Source: Apostichopus japonicus
Taxonomy: Eukaryota; Echinodermata; Holothuroidea; Aspidochirotida; Stichopodidae
Assembly: GCF_037975245.1 (NCBI RefSeq)
Contig: NC_092572.1
Location: 17,834,273 to 17,898,272 of the forward strand
Length of the DNA: 64,000 bases
Direction: 5' to 3'
Shown here: positions 11,766 through 23,758 of the stretch, piece by piece
How the letters are laid out: the number at the start of each line of letters is the position of its first letter
Numbering within the stretch: the first letter of the stretch is position 1
Position numbers and translations under genes: made by a program
Notes under the pieces: generated by a model
Told to the model about the DNA's origin: nothing
Databases searched by the model: none
The model's input: the letters and a program-made list of their open reading frames with translations, nothing else

Positions 11766-14700
11766 GCTATCACCGCCCATTACTAATAATTCAAAATGCC
11801 AATTCATTGTCAGAATCTCTCATTTGAACAAGAATTACAGGTAAGCCCTTAATTGTCCAAGACTTACTGTACTTAAAATAAGACCAACTGGAACATCCTA
11901 AGGTCCTAACATTAAGTTTTCATTACACCCATGGGTTTATTTAATTAGATCTGGGTTACTATTCATATAATTTCTCTATTGTTATTTAACACATATTCTA
12001 ACAAATAAACTGGAAGCTACACCATGGGTTCGGATTTGAAAACTGAAAAATTTGAACCATATAGATATAAACCTTTTATCATTCATTTCAATATGTGCCA
12101 TTAGTGTCTACAGTACCATCTGATTCTGCAGGATATTCTTCCAATTTCAATAATTGCTATATCAACTGGAAGCTCAATTTTCAAGGCTAGATTCCCACAT
12201 TTGTAGCAGAACAATTACCGACCGATTTTCATCTTTTAAAACAAGTGACCTGAAAGGTGAAAAAAAAAAAATTTGTGCACAAAAGGTATTGTATGCCACT
12301 GTATGGAGATTATTGCACCTTTGGCTTAGTATAGATCTGAATAAAGACAATACTACTTGTAGGAAGAGCATTTAACAGCCTTGAACTAACCACTGATGCT
12401 TAACTTAAAACAAAGCATATATCATATATATATATATATATATAGACAAGGTCAAGGTAAGTCTCAAATGGTAGTACGATTGTCCAAATCTCTGTTCGGA
12501 CTGTAACCAGAATCAGAGTCGTCGAATCGTCCACAGGACCATTGCTTGTTTGTGCATCACATTTAGATTGGCTCCTCCTTCCCCCTCATTCTCCTCCTCC
12601 CCATCCTTCCCTTCTCCTCCTTCCCATCTCCTTCCCTTCTCCTTCTTCTCCTCCACCTCCTCCCCCTTCCTCACCTCCTTCTACTCCTCCTGATTCCCAT
12701 CTCCTCCTTCTTCTCCTCATTCTTCCCTTTTTCTGTTTCTTGTTCGTTCAAGCTACTTATCATAAGGTGCACAATTATCCTTTTTTTTTTTCTTCTTTTT
12801 TTTGAATATTTGGCTTCCAAATTAAGATGCAATACTTGACCACACATATCAATTTTGATAACTACAGTATGTGTGGGTTGTATTGTTATTTTATCCAAAC
12901 ACTTCTTGCATATATCTTGTTAACCCTGGCAGATTACAAAAAAACAATTTGATAGGGCACTGATCCCTTCGAAACTATTGACCAAAGACTGTCCATTTTA
13001 TCATTTATTTAACTTCACTTTAACAAGTTAATCACTGAACCAATTCACAGAATAAATTTCTTTTCTTTTTTTATTTACTGGGGGTGTTCATATTTTCCAA
13101 AACAAAATTATAGTACTAGGTTAAATACATGCAATATGATGTGATACCAACAACAGAAAGTTTATTTTTTGCCCCTCTTGTTTTGAATTTTACAGTTCTA
13201 ACAATTTAGTCCACATTTATCATTCCTTCCACTTGATCAGAACCTGTAGAGTAAGGTTTACTCAATACTAACTGTTAAATTTAAATTTTGACAGAAATAA
13301 TTATGTTGAATACTTACCACAAAGGGAAATTGTCTTGAATGCTTAAGTCCTTATCGTAAATAAATTCAAATATTTAATCTACCCTTTTACCTCACTTAGT
13401 GAATGCTGGGGTGTAAACAAAACAGACTGAACCAAGTGTATAGACGACAAACCTCTTATTCACAATGCACGCACACACACACAATATCGTCCTTAAAAAG
13501 CAGTGAGTCAGACTTTTAACAAACTCAGGACTGTATAATTTTTACAATAATTATAAGCCCTAACTTTTACAACCTTTTTTTTTTCAAATAATTCTCAGGT
13601 TATTAGTTCTCACCTAGATATGGAGAACTGCAGGCCATTCTTTGTAAGAGGATCATTTACTCCTTTGTTAAGGACAAGGCTTATAACTTATATATGCTCT
13701 TTATAGGGACATGTGATAAAGCTGTACGGTACACACAAAAAGCTATTCAATAGTCAAGCACTTTTCAGGCAACACACAGCATACAAAGCCATTCAGGTGT
13801 GTTGAGAGACAAGGTCACTGGTAGGGAAAAGGGGGATGGGGAGAGTGTGGAACCAGGTCATTGTGAAAAAAAAATTAAATGATTATAAATATCACAAAGA
13901 CTTCATAATAAAAAAATGAAAAAAATTCTTTGATCCAATTTATGTATGAAGTAATATGGATTAGGATCCCAGATTTATTCTGGGTTTACATAAATTATAC
14001 AGTCATTGTACAAATAAATTCCCAGGGTTATACATACAGCACTTAGGCCTAAACTATGGCCTATCAGGGAAGTATTGAAAATAGATAAGCTTAAATACTA
14101 AACTTTTTCACAAATTTAACTTTTCAAGAGAAGAATTTAGTTAATTCAAGAGGCAAAACATCTCATAAGTTACTATGAATCAAAATTGTAGTTAAATTTT
14201 TGCCACCTCATTCTGTCCCATCCAGTAACCCCTTCCTCCACATTTTAATTTTAATCACCCCATGCCCACCCCATACCCACCCCATGCCCACCCCATCCCC
14301 CTCCCATCCCCCTTGAATAAAATCAAATCAAATCAAATCAAATCAAACTCCCATCCCTCCCTCACCAGCCCCAAAAGGTAAACCTTTGTGTATAACAGAT
14401 CCTTTGAGTCTTCAGTGCAGTAATACAAAGGATGGATCACTATGACACACTATCATGTGTTTCAGGAAATGTACACTGATAGTCACATCCTGCTGGAAGT
14501 TGCTGTTGTTTAATTTTGTCAACTTTGACCTCAGAGCAATCCAAATTCTCAACTAGATTTTGAAATGACTTTAATATTCATTTACTGATTTTGAAATTTT
14601 AACCGCCAGTGCTGTTTTGAGAGAATCAATGCAGTTCTGTTTCATAGTATTATTGTCTCTTTGTTCCTGAATGCAGAGCTGCTAACAACTTTCATGTAGT

Positions 14701-15465
14701 AAACAGGCCTATATTGGTCATAGGACACTATGACATACAGTCACTTTGTCACGTTGGTCTACATTTATATTTAAATCTGTCCAGAAATCACAGCTGAATG
14801 CTGGTATGGTACAAATCCTCTCTAAAGGTTTCATTGATTTTATTTTTCCTGTCTTAGAAACACCAGCTGTTAGTTTTCTTTCTTTCTAACTTTCTTTCTT
14901 GTTGTGGTCTAGCTTCTTGTTTGTAGTGGACCCTAACAGATAAACATTTACTGAGATGGTGGTAGTAAGGTAAAGCTACTGGCAGCCCAGGAAAACAAAG
15001 ACATTATAAAACAAAGACAACCACAGGTCTCCCTTGGAGATGTAAGTAGTTAATCCTACCATCAAACAGATGGGGTCCATGCATGCATCCAAATATTGGG
15101 ACCAAACAAAGTTACTCACTCACAAACAGGACATGACATAAACAATCGAAACATAATGGTCTAAAGGAAATAGGAAAAGTCACAGAAAAAGTCTTTGTTA
15201 TAGTTACCTCTCCCTCAACGAATAAATGGTAAAAAGTGGAAGAATAATTTAGGCCTGTTTTCTCATCCAGTCTTTTAATCTCTTAATTAGAAACTAAGGG
15301 AAGGATGTAGCAGGTTAGGAGTTGCAGTTTGTTTGAATAAGCATCTCGGCTTAGAACATTTCTCTGCATATATGTATATTGTGTTTACTTTGTGTTATTA
15401 TGATTGTGGTTTAAAACCTGCAGGCTAGATTGTGTGTTTCAATTGTACAGCAGGGTAATTAAAAA
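11766..15465. other. Non-coding stretch with simple repeats
   Basis: It holds a (TA)n run at about 12424-12444, a pyrimidine tract at 12556-12735, a CCCCATGCCCAC-type simple repeat at about 14258-14310 and (AAATC)n at about 14318-14346. No exon or transposon ends were recognised. Confidence 0.45.
12556..12735 (+). repeat. Polypyrimidine (CTCCTTCCC)n tract
   Basis: About 180 bases are almost wholly C and T on plus. The apparent Pro/Ser/Leu-rich frame is a composition artefact. Such tracts can form triplex DNA, which is general knowledge and not shown here. Confidence 0.8.
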
Positions 15466-15469
15466 AAGG

Positions 15470-15690
15470 CTTAAACTTGAGAAAGGAATTGTAAGACTGT
15501 TTGATTCATTTTATTTTTAAGTTCAAAAACACTTAGTTAAGAAAGTGAACAGTGTTGACTAAAATGTGGTTTTCAAGTCGTAAACTTGAGCAATTGTAAG
15601 ACTGTTTGATTTATTTTATTTTTAAGTTCAAAACACTTAGTTAAGAACTTGAACCGTGTTGACTAGAATGTGGTTTTTAAGGCTTAAACT
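15470..15690 (+). repeat. Tandem duplication of about 110 bases, two copies
   Basis: Both copies read GTAAGACTGTTTGATT, then ATTTTATTTTTAAGTTCAAAA, CACTTAGTTAAGAA, GTGTTGACTA and ATGTGGTTTT. They begin near 15470 and 15578. Confidence 0.75.
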
Positions 15691-18600
15691 TGAATGAATT
15701 TACAAAGTTAGCATACATACATTGTAAAAAGGCACAATAGGAACGGAGACAACATAACCACAAGAGTCAACATAATACTGTGTTATATGAGGCCTGCATA
15801 GTTTATTTCAATTCAATGTTGTGGTTTAATAGTCTTCATCACCACTCCTTTAGTTTGGACTGTAATATTCAAAAATAGGTTGCAGTCAGAGTTGAACAAT
15901 TTGGTAAAAGGTCGGCATAGGTTTGGAAGTAATAATGATAATATAAATAATTTTAAATCACAATATAATATAATAAAATAGGTTAGTGATGTGAGGTGTC
16001 GGTTCTCAAAATAATTTGTGTAGGACAAAACAAGGGCTGTTTTAGATTCTACACAAATACAAAACACCCCCCACCCCCCCCCCCACCCCCCTCTTAAACA
16101 CTGTACCGACGACCAGCGACACAATTCCGTTTTTGTCAAGTCTCTGGATAAACTGTACAGTAAGGTGAAGGTCTAACCGTAAACTGAATTGAAACGGTTC
16201 GATGCCTCTGCCCGGTGGTATTGCAATATATTTAACTTTACTTATCAGTTCAACCGTGGACAATAGATATGCAGTCATTGTCACACACCACCAGGCAGAA
16301 TAAACGGCTTGCATTTACTGCACACAAACACACAAGTTTCATGGGAAAAAAATAATCTCCTATTGTAAACTGACAGAAATTTTGATTTGGACCAAGCTTT
16401 TGAATCAACACCTTATTTGGGAGGTCTAAGTCCAGTAGTCCAGGGGCCTGTTTCTAAGTCTTTATTTAAGTCTGTATTTATATTGTGAAGAAACAAATAA
16501 ATGAAATGACTGAACATGATGCTCTGAATTAAAAAATGGTGTATGTACAGTAAAATCTGGTCGGAATGAAAAGCTAGATCTCGAATCCATATCAATTTTA
16601 TCAGATCTATTACCTCTGAATTAAGTACACTATAATGTATTGTTGCATCCTGTGCATGAATGCCCCTTGAACATTTGGGTCCATTGACTTTGCATCCCTA
16701 TTATGTACAAAATTTAACCATTGGATATCTGATAGCAAGTAAAAACATGTAATAATTTGAAACTCACCAAGCAATTTGATATTACTATTTAGTTTTCAAA
16801 TACTGTTCATCCTCTGACCTTACCAAAAAATCTGACCTCTCCAAATAATTCCTAGATGTTTAGTCGACCTTGTCCTAACCAGAACAGTGAGAGTAAAATG
16901 CCTGGACATTACCAGTGATTTTCTTTTATATTCTCAGCCTAAGTCACCCTAAACTGAAATTGTTAGCATAATTTGGGACAATACTAATGACCTTATACTA
17001 TATATACATGTGGATTAACTATGTATTATGATCCTTACCCAATACACTGTCTGAACATTTAGGAGACAACAGTGCAAATCGCCAAAGAAAATCTGTGAAC
17101 AATGTATCACATACAGTACCAGTCCATGGTGTTGTGCTTTATATACAGGTCTCTCTTTTTGCACAATGTTTACTCATTCCATGTCCCTAAAATGAACAGA
17201 AGAAATCTTTCACTGACATCTTTTTCAATAGATTCCAGTGTGATGTACAGGTCTGTCTGTGGTGCATTGAATCGAAACAACATAAAACTATTCGGAATTT
17301 CTGAAAGGTCAATTAGTATTGGACCTAAAGTTTACTTCTGTAGACTAAAAGTGCTTGCTAGAATTTCCTTTTTCTTTAAAAGTACAGTAAATCCTTAATC
17401 CTATATAGAGTAGCAGTAAATGTTTCTCTTCAAATCTGCGCTGGTCACTATCTATCCTTTACAACTTAACGACTTTGTAGATAGCATAGTTAGAAGTCAT
17501 CTGTACAGCCACTGAAGCATGCTAAAATAGTGGCCTAGAAACTTTCAAAAGTACTTTCCAGGTGGTTCTTCATCTCCAAATTACTTTCAGACAATGAGGG
17601 GTATATGTGTGTGTGTTAGCTGGGGGGTGGGGGGAAGGGGGCTAAGTTAGGCAAATAAATGTTTCAGTGATGAAAAATATGTAGCAATATGTTTCTTGAC
17701 GTTGGAACAAGGGTGACCATTATTTGACTTTATAGCATATTTGTGGTAAAATGCTGATGACCTTTCAATTTGTGTTAGTAAGTTGGCCTGACGTTTCGAT
17801 CCTAGCAGGATCTTCTTCAAAGGCTAAGTGACAAGTAACAGTAACAGAAGGGACAAAAACACACACACAGAATACAGACAGGTTAATGAGCATGGTGACC
17901 ACAAAGAGATAGATGTAAGGGCATTAGTGGACAAGGGATGGAGAGAAGAAAGAAAGAAACCAACAGGGAAAGAGGAGAGGTAGGAGATAAACAGTGGAGG
18001 GACAGTATTTATCAAAACAGTAAAATATTTCTACTTCCTGGATATTCCAGCAATACACACCCTCAATAAAGTACTACTGTAGCTGTACACAGGTATACAA
18101 TGTACCACCCTTCCCTTTCTATTTCTCACTTGAATGGCTGGCTACTGCAAGCTAGTATTTACATACAACTCATAAACTTTATGGCCAGGGTGGGATTCTG
18201 CACATCAATTGTCTGTCTGGCTGTTGTGTGTATGTATAAAGCTGTACAGCCCATACTTGAAGCACACACACACACACATTTGGTATACACACACATACTA
18301 AACACAATAGGAACAGCAGTTTAGTCAATCTCTTCTGTCCACAACCCATCTATTAGACAGGTGTTGCTAGCTCACAGCTGTGCATATATAGTATATCTGT
18401 ATACCTGCTACTACCTCTCAATCACACATGTCTGACAGTCTACATGTATGGAAGGTCAAGGTTTATTTACAGTAATAATACCCTTAAGATTTCATCTGTG
18501 CAAGGCATGTAAATAGAAAGTGTCCTCCCCATACACATACCCAAACTGAAAAACAACTTCATTGTCTCAAAGGTTAGACTCTGTTTATAAGTGATCAACA

Positions 18601-21600
18601 GTATATATATCTTTCTACACTATCTTTTCAAGTCTTCAGTTAGCCAAGCCTACTGTACCTCTCTATGTCACTTCCAAACCACTTTCTTATGGGTCCCTGA
18701 GTAACTACCCAGACCAGCCAACCCCAAGCCTCTGCCCTCCCCCCACCACCCCACATTCCGGCAAAGGTGTGGTCTTGCTATATCCTCCGAAAAAAAAACT
18801 TGGAGATCAATTAGTGTCGAAAGCCTGGAGGTTTTATGTAACCTCCTTAAAGTCATTTAAATATTAAACTCACTCTTTAATGCAATTAAGTAAACCCTGT
18901 ATCTAGGTCTCGCCTTTGCTTTACTGACCAGTTTAGCATTTGCACACATGAAATTTGGAGACCCACTGTCCAAGGATACATTACCAGTAGAGCATCTCTG
19001 TGAGGTAATGTTCCACTGGAGAGACTTGTTTTAACACCTGACTGATCACTTTGACCTTGTGCACATTTGAGACTGCATGTTTTGCTTCAAGGCAGTACAG
19101 TTTACAAAGTAGTGATGCTGACCCCAGACGAATCCACTTTTCAGAAAGGGGTTGTGGATCGACATGCCGAACGACAAAAACAATACACAAGTGGGGAAAA
19201 AGTCGCAATGCTTGTTTAAAAATCAGTTGGCTAGTAAGTAATGTAAATACAAAGAAACTGAACATCTTTAGATTCTTGCCTCTGCTGATGTGCAGAAGTT
19301 GCATGAGGAAGTAACCACTTGTGATCAGGTGTTGTTGTGATTTATCAACTCTTTCAGATAAAAGTCACAACCTTGCCTGCTCACACACAACAAATTAATT
19401 ACATACTAATTAGCATGACAACATGCTACACTGTTCATAGACATTTAAGTTGTGCTCAAACTGAATATACCTAACAACCGAAACTAGAGTTTAGACACAG
19501 TCAGTCCTGCTGCATGTGTACAGTAGAGGATAATTCACCTGGTAATCTTGTAGACAAATTAAATCTATTCCAATGCAGTACGCCAGTTAATTATACCGTG
19601 GAAATTTGATTAAATGATAAAGCCCACAGACCAAAACAAAATGTTGGAAGCCCCTTGATCTGGTAGCGCTATAAGGGCAATTAGAATCGTAGAGATTAAC
19701 GATGGTGTCACGTCATACAGTTACCAGGCAGCACAGAATGGACAGCTTTCCATGTATAGAACACAATGCATATTAAGTCCTTCCTAATCTCCAGGCTTCA
19801 TAAAACATAATCATAAACAATACAATCTGTGTGTACCATGTGAGATTTTTTTTATGTCTAACCTTATTCTTCAGCAAATACATTAATTTATTGTTCAAAG
19901 TTCAGAATTCTAAAGTCTACTTAGAACTGTTGGCATGGACCAGCTTCAGGATTCATACTGTGTTGGAATATAGATTGAAGTGTTTATAAACTTTGGAAAA
20001 AAATCAGACACAGTTTAATAGTATATATTGCACATGTGTACATGTATACATGCAGTATGTAAAGAGATGTGAACATTAACGTGAACAGAAAATTACACAT
20101 TACAACATCACCTCCCCCCCCCCATAGACCCACACAACCCAATTAAAAGTGGCTTTCTGAATTGATTTGTTTATTTATTTATTTTATTATTATGTTTTTG
20201 GGCTGTTGTTGTTGTTGTTGTTGAGTGACACTAAAAAAGTCCATAAGAATGAAAAGTACTAGTTCATTGATCTTGGTTCTCCTATCTGAGCTGTTTTCAG
20301 TGTTACTTTTGGCATGGATATATGATTAATACTGAACAGTGTTAAGAGAAATTTAGTCTGGATGACAAATCCAATGTATGCCAACCCTCATGGTTTTAGC
20401 CAGGGTCTAACCCATCTTTGTATTAAGACAATCTCACACTTTTTTTCAGCAGAAACAATCCTACAATACAATGGTTTAATCCGCTTGTAAAGTAACTAAG
20501 GCTAATGAATATTAATCACAACAAAAAATTCTGCACACAATATGTGAACTCAAGCTTTGTCCTAGGTCAATTATAATATTACTTAGACCCATATAAAACA
20601 GATTAAAACTGATCTATCTCAAATGTATGTGTTAATTTTGTGCCAGAAATTGATAAATTCAACATGTCATACATACATTAAACCTCACCATTACCCAAAT
20701 GGACACATTTAGGTTTGAATTGTAAGGTAATTTCTCTGCAAGGACACCCAGCTATGCACACAGTATTATGTTTTGTTCAAATCCAAAAAAAAAACTGTTT
20801 TCCATATTCCCTGGTATTGGTAATATTAGCAAAGCCCTTTAGCCATTGTTTAAAGTGTATGGTTACTCCCTATACTGAAAATTTAGTTACAAAACTCCCT
20901 GCTCTCAGACATGGAATTACTTACAAAAAGATGGCAGAACTCTAGACATGCTACCACAATGTAGAGATTTACAAGGTTCTATGTGGGATTGGGAAACACT
21001 TTGTGTGGCCTTGGACTGCGTGAATAATTCTAAATAGAGTTTACCAACAACTGAGATTGGAAGTGTAAGATTAGAAACCCCATTTTCCACAACCCTTTAT
21101 TGAAAAAAAAAAGTTGCGCTAAGCCTAACACAGCTATGCCTCAATGAACACCTGTTACCGTTTGAACAAGGGGCAGCCATAACTGTATAGATTCCACTTA
21201 GCCTAGGTCACACACATGATGAGTAATGTACACTCATACTACAACGCACGTACGGCCTTTTACAAATAGTGTGTGTGTGTGTTACTGTTAGTCAAGAAAC
21301 GGATGAATGTAAACAAAAACTTTGAACAACTTTCTATTCCACAATATCATCCCTCTGACGTTAACACGATGCATAAAAAGTTCATTTCACAGCATCTGAA
21401 AATATTTCTTTTATTATTTAAATAATTCCCTCCAACAATTTCAGTCCGATGTCCACGAAAATTACAACTAGAAAACTTCGGTTCTTTCAAGGAAGTTTGA
21501 TACTGTGAACGGAATTTGACCACGGCGGTCTTATCGCATTATCAATACAAGTGTACAGTACAGTACTAGCCTATAGTTACACTAGTGGCAATTAAATGTC

Positions 21601-21916
21601 AAGACAACGTCAAACGTAAGAGCAGAACAAGAAGTCTTTTCCCTCGAAAACTTGTTTTTACTGTCGTAATACTTCTTGAGTGATCATTGTGTAAAATAAG
21701 AGGAGAATTCATACATAAATTTCTCATAAAACGAGCGATTGTTCGGAAAGATAACAGCTTTGTTTTTTTTTTTCTGACCTGACTGCTATGTTAACAGGAA
21801 CCACCGGTTTTTTATTTAACAAGTTAAAGGCATGATCTTGCAACAGTTGAAATTAAAATAATTATTGAGACATCTCTTAGAGATTATGTAAACAAAAATA
21901 TTCATACTTACCGATG
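15691..21916. other. Non-coding stretch without recognised genes
   Basis: Poly-C runs occur near 16075-16085 and 20113, AC/GT microsatellites near 18264 and 21268, and one copy of the hairpin repeat family near 17785. No open frame here resembles a known protein. Confidence 0.4.
17781..17840 (-). mobile_element. Fragment of a dispersed repeat with a GATCCTGCTAGGATC hairpin
   Basis: It shares GGCCTGACGTTTCGATCC and AGCAGGATCTTCTTCA with copies at 29475-29650 and 44030-44197. The segment can fold as GATCCT-GCT-AGGATC. I recall similar sequence as frequent in invertebrate genomes, and a retroelement 3' end is possible. The class is not established. Confidence 0.5.
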
Positions 21917-22090
21917 TTATAATCACAAGTAAAGGGATGAAATATTTGGTGATTCGTTCACTGTTGAAACAGACTGGTTGGCTCGATCAATGCAGTTGTT
22001 ACTTGTTAGTGTATATGACCATGGAGGTACTGTGCACCGTCCGTTTGTAAACAAAGATAGCAAATGTACAGTGGCGCCTAATCGGGAGGT
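21910..22090 (-). promoter_or_regulatory. Candidate minus-strand first exon and promoter
   Basis: A very good donor on the minus strand (CATCG followed by GTAAGTATGAA, about 21905-21917) lies downstream of GC-richer sequence with TTTGTTTACAAACGGACGG. The only ATG visible between them opens a seven-codon frame, so the exon would be non-coding. It could be a distal PCSK7 5' exon with a 20-kb intron, or belong to an unseen gene. Confidence 0.25.
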
Positions 22091-23049
22091 TAACTTCTTT
22101 TGCTTGGATAAACTTTAGCGAATTCAAGATTTCCGATTAATCCTAGAAGAAAGCACAAAGGCTTGATAAACTCAGAGGAGAATACTGCAGTATTTCAGCA
22201 TCACATCATAGAGAACAGTTTGATGGGGTGTTAATTTATTCTATTCTTAAAGGAAGTTCTGGCAGCATATAGTCCTGGTAGCCTGAATAATTGAGCTATC
22301 CTTTGCAATAAATCCTATTAAAAGCGGTAAGCTTACAAGCTGTTGATACCTTTTAATTCCTTAGTCTTTCCTACCGGATAACACTATCAGATAAACTTCG
22401 GTTAAATTGAGGGTTAAACTTATTCCACTATTGCGAATGAACCGTCGAAAAAACCAACGTTCAATCTATTATTTCCTACAAGAACGATATCAACTGTTCA
22501 CAACGACACTTAACAATCTCTGTAGAATCAGTACGTCACGTTGACGGCAACCAATTACGAGCTTTAAATATGATACGCCCCCTTTCACGCCCAAGTGAAT
22601 GTTTTGCAAACAATGCTAAACAATTATATCTTGCTCGATAGGTGAAGGGACAGCTGTTTTTCCACAAAACGATTTGTCCTTTTTCCTGTTTCCCGTTGAA
22701 GTCAAACAACAGATTACACCACTACCTATCGTGTTATTAATATTAATGACTATGACCGATATCAGACGAGGTGAACTAAAGTCCAAACAGTACGTACTGC
22801 ATGCTATGCAGGAAGAAATTGTTGGTGAAAGGTCGACAGGTGGTATATGCCTTCCTCACCTAGCCCTCTCGCATACACGCGCACTGGTATACACAAATAC
22901 GTCCAAATTATAAGCATGAGCCTATACCTTAGACACTAAATATGTTATTGTTCTGCAACTTTTCCCATGAATGTGAGCTTATTTGTCATAGCAATGATTT
23001 ATTAAAGGTACGGTATTCTTGATCCCCTAACTTGAGCTTCCTTCCCCTC
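22091..23049. other. Non-coding stretch, possible upstream region
   Basis: A GTTGACGGCAACC motif followed by CCAATTACG (about 22541-22560) resembles an RFX/CCAAT promoter arrangement, but no exon was tied to it. Confidence 0.3.
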
Positions 23050-23758
23050 CAGTGGCGGAGCTAGGGGTTAAGGTCAGGAGGGGGGCGAGAATTTTCTGTA
23101 GGGGCGCTTTCGACACTATCTAAGCGGAGCGCCAACATAGGTTGGCGCGAAGCGTACAAAAAAAATTTGAGTAAAGATACTCCCAAGATCGCCGGAAATG
23201 ACCCTTTCCGGGCCTTGCTAATTTGCAGATAAACGAAGAATAAATAGGTGTCATCGCCATTTGTGACCACTCGGAAGTTTATATGGGTGTTGAAAGTACA
23301 TGCGCTTCATCACAAGCCCTGTGGTATCTTTGTGAGTGCTCATGTTTTCGTAGCCCTGACACAATGCCTGTTGTGCCTGCACTAATCAACACACTGATCA
23401 TGGAGCGGCGTACAACGTTCACTGCATGCCGACTTAAAGTTTGGTGTTTATTATTTCAGCCACTGCGCGTGGCGTATCGTCTAAAAATAGATCGAAAACC
23501 CCATTCAGTTCTTGGAAACAGTTTCGTACAACGGAAGTGCCGATAATATAAAGACCGCCGTTGGAGCATTTGTCAGAAAATCACACCAACAAAATGTGAC
23601 AAATGTCAATAAGTAGATGAGAGCGCAATAAAAAAGTCAATAATCGCGAATAAGTAAAAAGTGGTAAAAAGCTGAAAAGGGCACCAGCGGTCCATTTGAG
23701 TCCGTCGGGGGGGGGGGGGGGGGGATCCGCCCCTGACTATATGGACGCTCCGCCACTG
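23050..23758 (+). mobile_element. Inverted-repeat transposon, CAGTGGCGGAGC family (longer copy)
   Basis: The element starts CAGTGGCGGAGC and ends with its inverse GCTCCGCCACTG. It carries the shared core (about 23113-23220) with a perfect hairpin GCGCCAAC-ATAG-GTTGGCGC, and an 18-G run (23707-23724) near the right end. It is about 330 bases longer than the copy at 31460, the extra lying at about 23262-23580. No clear target duplication flanks it. It encodes no transposase, so it is non-autonomous. The hAT-like class is inferred from the sister copy's 8-base target duplication. Confidence 0.75.
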
